Source: a virus. Taken from it: a stretch of 40,469 nucleotides of DNA. Of the stretch, positions 1-7,761 are shown piece by piece. How positions within the stretch are numbered: the stretch's first letter is position 1; every line of letters starts with the position of its first letter. The DNA lies in the IMG/VR virus record IMGVR_UViG_3300035698_007296, positions 1-40,469 of that record. One strand, given 5' to 3'. The notes beneath the pieces are model-generated. The model worked only from the letters and a program-made list of their open reading frames with translations. It ran no database searches and was not told the DNA's origin. The position numbers and the translations under genes are program-made.

Positions 1-1994
1 ACACTGCCAATTGTTCCGGCGTCTCCAACAGTTAAGTTTCCGCCAACATGGACGTCTCCAGAGGTATCCAATTCTCCGTCTACACTGCTGCTCGCTTTCT
101 TAAAAACCGCAGTGGCTCCAATGCTTGTTCCATTAACAGCGATAATGTCTTCAAATTGGGACGTAGCCTCAGCAGCTAAGGCAGCCATGATATAAGAATT
201 GTTCGCTGTAGATCCCTCGACATGGATGTGGTTGAATATGCCTCTTACAACAGCAGTTGCTGAGTTAATAAAGTAAGCGGTGGCAATTGCTCCGCCGCCA
301 GTAACATGTATCGTGTTCTTAGAGAACTCGCCAACGGTTGCTCCGCCCGGATTATTAGTATTGCCCACGTAGACTGCAGCTACAATAGACGCATCGGGGT
401 CACTAATTTCAATCTCGCATTTATTGATTGTGACTACAGCAGCGCCGGTCCCAAACGAAATCCCTGAAACAAACGCACTCCCAGAACTTGTAATCTTTAT
501 GTGGACAAGTTCTAGCTCCGTGTTGCAGGCAGCTCCTCCGCAATACAACATCGCTTTTGCTATGGCAGCATTACTACCAGTGTGATTGTATTCTAAGGTT
601 CCTTCTGAGACCTTCAGTGTGCTCGTGCCGTCACTAAATAAACAAGAGGGCTGTGCTCCTGCTGTTGCATAGGAGGTTGTCATAGAAGTATGACATTTAA
701 CCAATGCGCAACTTCCGCTAGAAGTTCCTTTAACTGTATGCACGAGGGTTGTTGCTGCAGTAACTTCCATCTTGATTCTGTTCACTCTACATCCAGTGAA
801 GGCTCCATAATCACAAATATTGGCGTTCGCAGTAGTAACTTTGCACCTTGCTGGGCTGATCCCCATTCCGCGAACTTCTTGATTGTTTGCGGTGAAAGCT
901 ATTGTGTCGTCAGTGTAAGTTCCAGGATAGACAAGATATAGGCTATTAGCAACGGGACTGCCCCCATGGGTCAACGCTGCTTGAATAGTTGCATAATCTG
1001 CGTTTCCTGGTGAAGGTGAAATTGTAAAGACGTTGGTGTACGGACCTTCGCCATCAAGCCCGAGTGTTGCTAGAACGGTGGCCTGGTCGGCATCATCAAG
1101 AAGAGTCTGTGCAAAGGCCGTGCAGTCGGCCATTGCCACTGTTCCAGCGCCAGTACCAAGAATGATCTTGTCATCAGCGAATGTCAAGGCAGCGATTGCG
1201 TCTAGTTCAACATCGTAAGCCTGAACCGCAGAACCAACGTCGCCATCGACAAGCACATCAGCATGTGATGTCTCGTTAGCCGCCGTTGGATCAGCTCCTG
1301 CAGTCACTCCGATAAGAGTAAGAACTTCGGCGACAGATAGCCCTTTAATATTGCCTGCTGTGATTCTTCCAACGATTTGTTGTACGTCAATAGTGCGTAC
1401 CGTTGGGGAATTATCTGCGTCAGACGCAAGGATTGAATTGGCGTCAAAATCTCCATCAACAAGAACATCGGAATGAGATGTTTCATTAGCGGCAGTTGGG
1501 TCTGCACCTGCTGTTACACCGATTAGTGTAAGAACTTCTGCGGCTGTCAATCCCTTGATGTTTCCTGCGGTGATTCTTCCAACAATTTGTTGTACTGCAA
1601 TCTCTCTAGCAGTCGGAGTATCGTCTGAATCTGCGGCAAGAATTGTGTTCGCATCGAACAGACTCTTTGCTGTATAGCCTCCAAGATCTGTTCTGAGATC
1701 AGCAAAGTCATCAGCTGCTACAACTCTTTTAACAACAGTGCCTGCATCAAAAGTACAATCAGAAGCTGTCTCTGTGTCTCCGAGAGCCGAAACAGATAGA
1801 CCAGTTAGAGTGTTAGTTGTAATGCCTGTATAGATAAGTACTACAACATTAACAGCATCATTAAGGTTTATGTATCCACCACCACCATCAAAGTTAGCGG
1901 CAGAGACAAGCGTTAATGATGCATCAGTACCATGAATATAGTCAGAGGCAAGTACACCTTGTATTAAATTTTCTACTACATAAGGCTTAGCCAT
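1..1994 (-). CDS. Tail-fibre-like protein, C-terminus cut by window edge
   Basis: The frame is open from the ATG at 1994 to the left edge (about 664 codons) with no stop, so the C-terminus is missing. It is probably a receptor-binding or fibre protein of the virion. Two tandem 70-residue repeats (about residues 113-252) share the core QQIVGRITAGNIKGL. From about residue 325 the chain reads like a right-handed beta-helix of the pectate-lyase type (ADYATIQAAL, then YPGTYTDDTIAFT and EVRGMG). Near the edge it turns to Gly/Val/Asp repeats such as GDVHVGGNLTVGDAG, common near the end of fibres that have a C-terminal chaperone. The ATG overlaps the stop of the upstream gene (TAATG). It is the last visible gene of the leftward late operon. 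The family type is well supported; the receptor is unknown. Confidence 0.8.
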   Translation of the reverse strand, partial: MAKPYVVENLIQGVLASDYIHGTDASLTLVSAANFDGGGGYINLNDAVNVVVLIYTGITTNTLTGLSVSALGDTETASDCTFDAGTVVKRVVAADDFADLRTDLGGYTAKSLFDANTILAADSDDTPTAREIAVQQIVGRITAGNIKGLTAAEVLTLIGVTAGADPTAANETSHSDVLVDGDFDANSILASDADNSPTVRTIDVQQIVGRITAGNIKGLSVAEVLTLIGVTAGADPTAANETSHADVLVDGDVGSAVQAYDVELDAIAALTFADDKIILGTGAGTVAMADCTAFAQTLLDDADQATVLATLGLDGEGPYTNVFTISPSPGNADYATIQAALTHGGSPVANSLYLVYPGTYTDDTIAFTANNQEVRGMGISPARCKVTTANANICDYGAFTGCRVNRIKMEVTAATTLVHTVKGTSSGSCALVKCHTSMTTSYATAGAQPSCLFSDGTSTLKVSEGTLEYNHTGSNAAIAKAMLYCGGAACNTELELVHIKITSSGSAFVSGISFGTGAAVVTINKCEIEISDPDASIVAAVYVGNTNNPGGATVGEFSKNTIHVTGGGAIATAYFINSATAVVRGIFNHIHVEGSTANNSYIMAALAAEATSQFEDIIAVNGTSIGATAVFKKASSSVDGELDTSGDVHVGGNLTVGDAGTIGS
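1239..1658 (-). repeat. Two tandem 210-bp repeats coding 70-residue units in the fibre gene
   Basis: The units are 1449-1658 and 1239-1448. At protein level they are almost identical after the first 20 residues (shared core QQIVGRITAGNIKGL and the ending VLVDGD). The DNA differs at many third codon positions. The duplication is therefore not recent, or it is under protein-level selection. Confidence 0.85.
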
Positions 1995-2470
1995 TAGCGC
2001 TCCTCAAGCATTCCCTTTGTGTTCATCTTAGTCGCAGACTGTGCCCAGGATGCCACCTGAGAGGCCAGGAGATCCACGCCAGTCGAGTCCTTGCCTATAA
2101 CGTGTATATGCCCGTCTAGTTCAAAGCCAAGCATGTAAACAGACTTAGCTATACCGCTCATCTTGATTGATGTACGTTTCCTCAGTATTAGATCAGCTTT
2201 AGGCGGTAGGTCAACCCTCATCATTAAGCTTCCATGAATACACGAACACAGCAGCTTGTTCTTTTGAAATACCTTTAACGCAAACTGTGGGCTAAACGGA
2301 AGCCAGAATGCAGTCTTAATGTCTTTGTTACGAGCAAATACATTAGACCACTGAACTTCTTTACCAGTATTAGGGTTAAACTGCGATATTGTTGTGCCAT
2401 TAACGTACTCAATGGCCCAGAAATAGGAGAGAGGAGCCGTACCCAGTGGTTGTTTTTTATTTGTGTTCAT
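1994..2470 (-). CDS. Hypothetical virion protein, 158 aa
   Basis: I do not recognise this family. The ATG at 2470 has a GGAG site 8 bases upstream, and the stop overlaps the fibre start by one base, so the two are probably translationally coupled. The sequence looks mixed alpha/beta: an aromatic N-terminal stretch (PLSYFWAIEYVNGTTISQFN), a central beta-like segment and a basic patch (LILRKRTSIKMSG). Its position directly upstream of the fibre makes a fibre connector, adhesin-base or chaperone role possible, but this is inferred from position only. Confidence 0.7.
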   Translation of the reverse strand: MNTNKKQPLGTAPLSYFWAIEYVNGTTISQFNPNTGKEVQWSNVFARNKDIKTAFWLPFSPQFALKVFQKNKLLCSCIHGSLMMRVDLPPKADLILRKRTSIKMSGIAKSVYMLGFELDGHIHVIGKDSTGVDLLASQVASWAQSATKMNTKGMLEER

Positions 2471-2530
2471 TGGTACGACTCCTTCATCTCTCTATTCTAT
2501 CATATAGTCTTCTAATCGGCAACCTATCAT

Positions 2531-3097
2531 TTAAATTTCATCATAGGCAAATGTGATCGTTTCCGCAGCCTGAGCTCCAGCCGTTGCATCATCATCAATA
2601 ACTAGCTGGGCTACGAGTAGCTTGGATTTATCTGCCGTAGTATACGCATCAGTATCAAGTTCAAGTTCTGAACCACTAGTATAATCTTCAATATCAGCCG
2701 TAACAGGACTTTGGCCAAGATAGTAAGCATGTCCATTGACAGCAACATCAATAGCATAGCCAGTAGCAGCTGAACCAGCTGCTTGCTGATAACTAACTTC
2801 TGGGCATCCATTATCGCCACTGTCTCTTAGCCCTACCTGGACCTTTCCGCCAGTACCAAATGTCCATCCAATAGCTCCATCGCAGTAAACACTAATATTA
2901 TCTATCTGCGTAAAAGATCCTGCCATATCAAGAGCCCAGGATTTCCACCAAGACTGCATTAGTCCACTAGTTGCTACCTTATTAGGCGTATCAAGAACAG
3001 GAGTATGTGCATCAGAGCAATTAAATCTCCCATTCGTAATTAGTGTATAAGATATAGACGCTCCGTTTCCTTCGTAAATTGTGGTGGTCGCGCTCAT
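2531..3097 (-). CDS. Hypothetical beta-rich virion protein, 188 aa
   Basis: ATG at 3097 with an AAAGGAG site. The chain is rich in Gly, Ala, Ser, Thr and Asp and has few basic residues. It contains aromatic/glycine strands (GAIGWTFGTGGKVQVGL) and ends in an acidic segment (VIDDDATAGAQAAETITF). This composition is typical of phage surface or tail-tip beta-sandwich proteins. I do not recognise a named family. It lies between the 1117-aa protein and the fibre genes in the late operon, so it is most likely part of the particle. Confidence 0.7.
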   Translation of the reverse strand: MSATTTIYEGNGASISYTLITNGRFNCSDAHTPVLDTPNKVATSGLMQSWWKSWALDMAGSFTQIDNISVYCDGAIGWTFGTGGKVQVGLRDSGDNGCPEVSYQQAAGSAATGYAIDVAVNGHAYYLGQSPVTADIEDYTSGSELELDTDAYTTADKSKLLVAQLVIDDDATAGAQAAETITFAYDEI

Positions 3098-3109
3098 TTT
3101 TACTCTCCT

Positions 3110-6100
3110 TTAGCTACTGGATCTATCCGCTGATTCAACGCTCTCTCTAATGTAATCATCAACCCATCTTGTTAAATATCCATGTCTATTAGTGAAGTCT
3201 GTGCTAGACCTCATTACTTCATCTTTTACCTCTGTAACAGCAGAAATTATAGACAAGTGATAACTATCTAGCTTGCTACTGTTTAAGAAACTGCTTGCTG
3301 CTAATACAGATTGTCTCTTGAAATATCCAAGCGCAAAGCTAGCAGCCTCTTCTCTTGCATAATATGTAGCAGGAGTTATAGATCCACCTAGTAGAGTTCC
3401 ATCTTCCTTAAAGCCAGCAGGATCATCAGAAAGTTGATACATTCTTTTAACTGCTTTTCCTGCTATATTGTCTTCTTCTATCCCCAGTTCCTGATCTACT
3501 TCTTCACGTAAGTCAGCTAAGACTCTTTGGAAATCGCTTCTTGACGGATACTGCTTAGGATTTGCTCTACCAGAATTAAGTGGTTGACCAATCTTTTCAA
3601 GAGGAAGTACATAGCGTTTCCATAGCCTTCTCTGTTTGGACTTACTTATTCCAAACCCACCAGCAGGAACATAGTTACCAATTATGTCTTCAACTCCAGT
3701 ATATGTCCATTCCCCGCCAATCATTTCTCCTGTTCTTCTAGTGCGGGGTCCTTTTTGCCAAACTCCATCAATCAGCCTATTAGTTATATTTCTCTTCATG
3801 CCAAGAACATCAGCAAACATAGCTTCATATTCTTCCCAATAGCCACCGATTATTTCCTTGGCTCTTGCTTCTGTCATGCCTGGATTATGCTTAAGCTGCT
3901 CGTTGAGATAGCCTTGAGCTTGCTGTTCTCTTGGATCTGTTATTCCTTCGTAGTCCTCTGCGTCATCACTGTATACAGATCTGCTAATTTTATCAAGTAT
4001 TAGCTGAAATGTAGCTATTCCTGTCGGGTCTCTATTTCCAGTATCAGCATTTATTGCAACGAACGCTCTGAGTTGACTTTCTGTTATATCAGCAACCTCG
4101 ACACCATAAACAGTCATCTCTGTTACATTCTTGCTCTTCATTTCAGCAATGTCTAGAATGGCTTGCTGAATAACTAGCTCCATAGTGGTGTCGTCAAAAT
4201 CACCAATATATCCAGCTAGCACAGCCCCTTCGTTTGCTGTTCCAACAGAATTCAATATAGCACTATCTAGTATGTTTTCCATGAAAGGCCTAGTGGCATT
4301 TCCTGCATCAACAGCTGGGAGATACATACCATTCATGCGGCGTTTTACGCCACCCATAATAAAGTTATAAATAGGAGACTCACCTTCTTTCCAGAAGATA
4401 TATCTTCCTGCTTCATCAACCCAATCACCATCAGCATTAAGCAGAGTCCCTAAAGTACCTGGGGTCCACGCTGCTAGCTCTTCATCTGTAGGAACATCAA
4501 CGTTGGCTATAAAGGCCTTCGCGTCTTCATCCCATGTTGATTTACCAGAACCTACATATGGATCATTCTCTGTAGTATTAGTTTCTGGACTATCAGCGGG
4601 TTCAGGTGGAGTCCAATCGTCTGCTACTGGGTTTCCTTCTGAATCTACAGTTGTTTTAGTTCCATCTTCCAATTCAGTTGTAATAGCTCCATCAGAATAT
4701 GTAGTAGTAGTTACTCCATCATCTACTGTTACTACTGGCTCAGTAGCCTCTGTGGTGCCATCAGAGGGGTCTGTAGTCCCTTCGTCAGTATCAGCAGTAC
4801 TATTCAGTGCATCTAAGACAGATTGATCCCATCTGGCACCTGATAGTATCTCTGGATCAGTAGGTAGCTTCACCGAAAGATCAATATTATTATAGTCGAT
4901 ATTGGCAGGATCTAATGCAAGCTCTGCCACCTTGTCTGTTATTTCTGTTGCTATAATATAGTTTCTATAATACTTAAAAACATCATCTCGGTACTCAATT
5001 GGAACCATAGCTACATTAGCATACAGCTCATTCCTGATCTTTTTATATAGTTCTAATGCTATGCCTTCATTAATATCTTTCCATACTAGATTTAATTCTC
5101 CAGACATAATTCCGTCAAGAATATCTGATCCCTCTCCACTAGCATCTACTGCAGCACCAATTCTTTCTGTTCCCCACCATTGCTTATTAGGGAGTCTTTC
5201 AAGGCTAGTCGGATCAATAGCTCCATTTCTAATGCCCATATCTTGATCCATCTCTATCTTCTCTAGTAAGTATCTCATAGCTGTAGCCCTAGTCTCTTCT
5301 TCTGATAGGTCAGAACTACTAGCAGACTGGAATACAATGCTTACAAACATTCTTTTGAGCGTATCATCAATCCATGGTCTATCAAGCTCAGGAGCCTTTA
5401 GCAAGAATGCTTCTGTGTCTTCAATGCTAGGAACTATAGGAGTCTCTTCTTGGATCGTTGTATCAGGAGCTTTCTTCATAGTTACTACCTCAGGTAGTGT
5501 CTCTGGTCTCTCAATGTCTCCATTGTTAATACCAGCCACATAGATACTATTAACATAGTTCTGCAGCATAATAAACGCTGCCTCAGGTGACTTGTCTCTT
5601 AGCCATTGTCTATACACATTCTTGTATATGTTAGGTGTAACAATCCATGGTTGGTCAAGAAATTCATCAATTTGATCGTCTATGGTTCTCTTCTCTATTG
5701 CAACCATTTCTTCCGGCTTAGTTTGTACATCAAGTGGAGTCTCAGCTATTGCAACTGGTTGAATAACAGCAGCTACTGTTTCTATTACGCCTTTATCTTC
5801 TTCATCATTAAACACTTCAGGCGTTACTGTCTTTTGCTCAACAAGAGACGGTTTAGCATAAGCATAGCCATCTGTAGCGTACTCTTCTGCTTCAATAGGA
5901 TTCATACCAGGTACTGTTAAGCCAGGAGTTAGAGGTTTACTAGTCATTGCAATGTCTTCTTCACTTGCATAGCTTTCCCTGTCATAACCTTCTGCTTCAG
6001 TATGTGTATGCTCTATCTCTTTTTCTTCTACTTCCATCTCTTCTGGCTCTTCGGCTTCTGGCATTGTGATTACTGTTTCTGGAATAGGTTCTACTACAGG

Positions 6101-6463
6101 AGTAACTTCTTCTGTCTCTTCTACAAAGCCATCGCCTAGCACTTCTGTCTCTTCTTGTGCTGTATCAATAATTGATTGAGTCTCAGCAAGATCTAGTGCT
6201 TCAAACTCAGGGAGAGGATCGCCAACAGAAAAGGCCTTGACAAACTCACCGTAATAGTAAGTAGCTGCAGCGTTCATCCATGCAGAAAGCTCATCGCTGT
6301 CCGCAAATGAAATCTCCCCATTAAGTACTGCTGTCTTTGCTTGATCTCTTATTTTTTTAGCATAGTCTAGAAATCCGTCTGGCATAGGGGCACCGTTAAG
6401 TGCCCCCATGATTAGATTTGCAAGATTTCTGCTAATAGACCTAGAAGCTTTAGATGCATCCAT
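3110..6463 (-). CDS. Large hypothetical structural protein, 1117 aa
   Basis: ATG at 6463 with a GGAG site 5 bases upstream. I do not recognise a family. The N-terminal 110 residues are helical. Residues 110-220 are a very acidic, Pro/Val/Glu-rich linker (VEPIPETVITMPEAEEPEEM). A helical region follows to about residue 560, then a Thr/Asp-rich low-complexity linker around 565-640 (TTDPSDGTTEATEPVV). A long mostly helical C-terminal part follows, including an Arg-rich stretch near residue 925 (QKGPRTRRTGE). Its size and helical/linker organisation resemble the 673-2400-aa proteins of the rightward operon. Location in the late operon suggests a virion or ejected protein; this is inferred from context. 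Confidence 0.75.
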   Translation of the reverse strand: MDASKASRSISRNLANLIMGALNGAPMPDGFLDYAKKIRDQAKTAVLNGEISFADSDELSAWMNAAATYYYGEFVKAFSVGDPLPEFEALDLAETQSIIDTAQEETEVLGDGFVEETEEVTPVVEPIPETVITMPEAEEPEEMEVEEKEIEHTHTEAEGYDRESYASEEDIAMTSKPLTPGLTVPGMNPIEAEEYATDGYAYAKPSLVEQKTVTPEVFNDEEDKGVIETVAAVIQPVAIAETPLDVQTKPEEMVAIEKRTIDDQIDEFLDQPWIVTPNIYKNVYRQWLRDKSPEAAFIMLQNYVNSIYVAGINNGDIERPETLPEVVTMKKAPDTTIQEETPIVPSIEDTEAFLLKAPELDRPWIDDTLKRMFVSIVFQSASSSDLSEEETRATAMRYLLEKIEMDQDMGIRNGAIDPTSLERLPNKQWWGTERIGAAVDASGEGSDILDGIMSGELNLVWKDINEGIALELYKKIRNELYANVAMVPIEYRDDVFKYYRNYIIATEITDKVAELALDPANIDYNNIDLSVKLPTDPEILSGARWDQSVLDALNSTADTDEGTTDPSDGTTEATEPVVTVDDGVTTTTYSDGAITTELEDGTKTTVDSEGNPVADDWTPPEPADSPETNTTENDPYVGSGKSTWDEDAKAFIANVDVPTDEELAAWTPGTLGTLLNADGDWVDEAGRYIFWKEGESPIYNFIMGGVKRRMNGMYLPAVDAGNATRPFMENILDSAILNSVGTANEGAVLAGYIGDFDDTTMELVIQQAILDIAEMKSKNVTEMTVYGVEVADITESQLRAFVAINADTGNRDPTGIATFQLILDKISRSVYSDDAEDYEGITDPREQQAQGYLNEQLKHNPGMTEARAKEIIGGYWEEYEAMFADVLGMKRNITNRLIDGVWQKGPRTRRTGEMIGGEWTYTGVEDIIGNYVPAGGFGISKSKQRRLWKRYVLPLEKIGQPLNSGRANPKQYPSRSDFQRVLADLREEVDQELGIEEDNIAGKAVKRMYQLSDDPAGFKEDGTLLGGSITPATYYAREEAASFALGYFKRQSVLAASSFLNSSKLDSYHLSIISAVTEVKDEVMRSSTDFTNRHGYLTRWVDDYIRESVESADRSSS

Positions 6464-6479
6464 TAGCTCTCCTTGCTAT

Positions 6480-7424
6480 TTATCTACTGACTGGTGACCA
6501 GGTGAAGCCATACATCGTATTCAAGGAATTGGAAATATAAGTTGCATATTTCGCAAACTCACCTGTTGGCCAAGTGTATCCACCAGCGGTTGTTCCAAGA
6601 ATTCTAAACGTCTTTTGTCCATATGTCTCGACAAAATCAGCATAAGAATCATCAAGCTTCTTGCCAAACAGTCCGGCGTTTAGAGAGATCTGATACTTAA
6701 CTTCTTTGTCGTCATTAGTCTGTGCAAGAATATTGATAACAGGAAGAATGGCATCTGCTCCAGGAGCGACTCCAGTACCAGTACCAACTGCTACATTGGC
6801 AACTGCAGGGCGTGGATACCTGGTCTTATCAGGAACATTAGGACCAGTAGTATCATCATAGATGCTCTCAAGGTTTCTGTCATCATACCAGTCATCTGTA
6901 AGCGGAGTAGCAGTAGCTATTGCAAACTGCTCAAGAGCTGTTGCAATGAACGTCTTTTGATCATCTTTAATACGATTGATCTTTGCTCCAACTTCGTTAT
7001 TAATAGGACTACGTGTTTCCGTGTTATACGGATTGATCGGCTGGTTAAGAATGTTAGCTGGATCGCCAAGCTTTCCAGCATTCTCAGCTGTAATCCAAGA
7101 CATGTAGTACTTAGAAAGCCATGCATTGATATACATGCCAGCAGCTTTCATTGCTTCTTTTGAAGACTCTGGATATGAATTAAGCAGGCTGTTGATATAT
7201 TCAGCAGCCCAAAGTTTCATATCCTGTACGTAATCAAGCCCAACAATAGTAGGTTTATCTAGGGAGTACATTCCCTCAAGAGCTGATTCAATCGCAGCAA
7301 ATCCAGCAGCATAGCCACCAGGCGTTAGCCCTGCTGGGCCAATTCCTGCCGCAGCCTGAACTCTTGTTCCGAAAACTCGCTGAGCTGGATCACTAAACAC
7401 CTTGTTAACCCAAGATTTATTCAC
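6480..7424 (-). CDS. Hypothetical virion protein, 314 aa
   Basis: The start is taken as GTG at 7424 because an AAGGAG site sits 4 bases upstream. An in-frame TTG at 7442 has none. The start overlaps the stop of the 94-aa gene by 8 bases. The N-terminus (VNKSWVNKVFSDPAQRVFG) is followed by a Gly/Ala-rich segment and a helical region (about 40-180) rich in Tyr and Trp. A Gly/Ala/Val hinge lies near 215 (VAVGTGTGVAPGADAILPVI). No named family is recognised. The position between the beta-repeat protein and the 1117-aa protein suggests a particle component. Confidence 0.7.
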   Translation of the reverse strand: MNKSWVNKVFSDPAQRVFGTRVQAAAGIGPAGLTPGGYAAGFAAIESALEGMYSLDKPTIVGLDYVQDMKLWAAEYINSLLNSYPESSKEAMKAAGMYINAWLSKYYMSWITAENAGKLGDPANILNQPINPYNTETRSPINNEVGAKINRIKDDQKTFIATALEQFAIATATPLTDDWYDDRNLESIYDDTTGPNVPDKTRYPRPAVANVAVGTGTGVAPGADAILPVINILAQTNDDKEVKYQISLNAGLFGKKLDDSYADFVETYGQKTFRILGTTAGGYTWPTGEFAKYATYISNSLNTMYGFTWSPVSR

Positions 7425-7701
7425 TTTTCTCCTTTTGCTCAACGAATTGAGCTACCAACTGACGTACCCACCAGTCGATATATTTTTTATATCCTGCTTC
7501 TGAATACAGGGGCTCTCTGGTCTGAGGATGTACAGGACCTCTACGCTCTTCGACCCACAAAGGAATCTGTGACCTAAGAACATTCCATACCTTCATATAC
7601 CCCTCGTATGGTACTTGATAGGCATATTTGCCTAAAATACCTTGAGCATACTTCAGTAGGGACGCTGCCCTTGATTGTCCAATATACCATTTAGCTCCCA
7701 C
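7417..7701 (-). CDS. Small hypothetical protein, 94 aa
   Basis: GTG start at 7701 with an AAGGGG site 7 bases upstream. It is a basic, Tyr/Trp-rich protein (KWYIGQSRAASLLKYAQGIL; YKKYIDWWVRQLVAQFVEQ) with probable helices. The segment VEERRGPVHPQTREPLYSEA could be an exposed loop. Its 3' end overlaps the 314-aa gene, so the two are likely coupled. It is not recognised; a head-tail connector or assembly role is possible from position only. Confidence 0.65.
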   Translation of the reverse strand: MGAKWYIGQSRAASLLKYAQGILGKYAYQVPYEGYMKVWNVLRSQIPLWVEERRGPVHPQTREPLYSEAGYKKYIDWWVRQLVAQFVEQKEKSE

Positions 7702-7761
7702 TTATCCACCCCTTGCGGAGATTGTGCAGGGCCACCGAAGCAGCCCTGCAATTAATTCCAA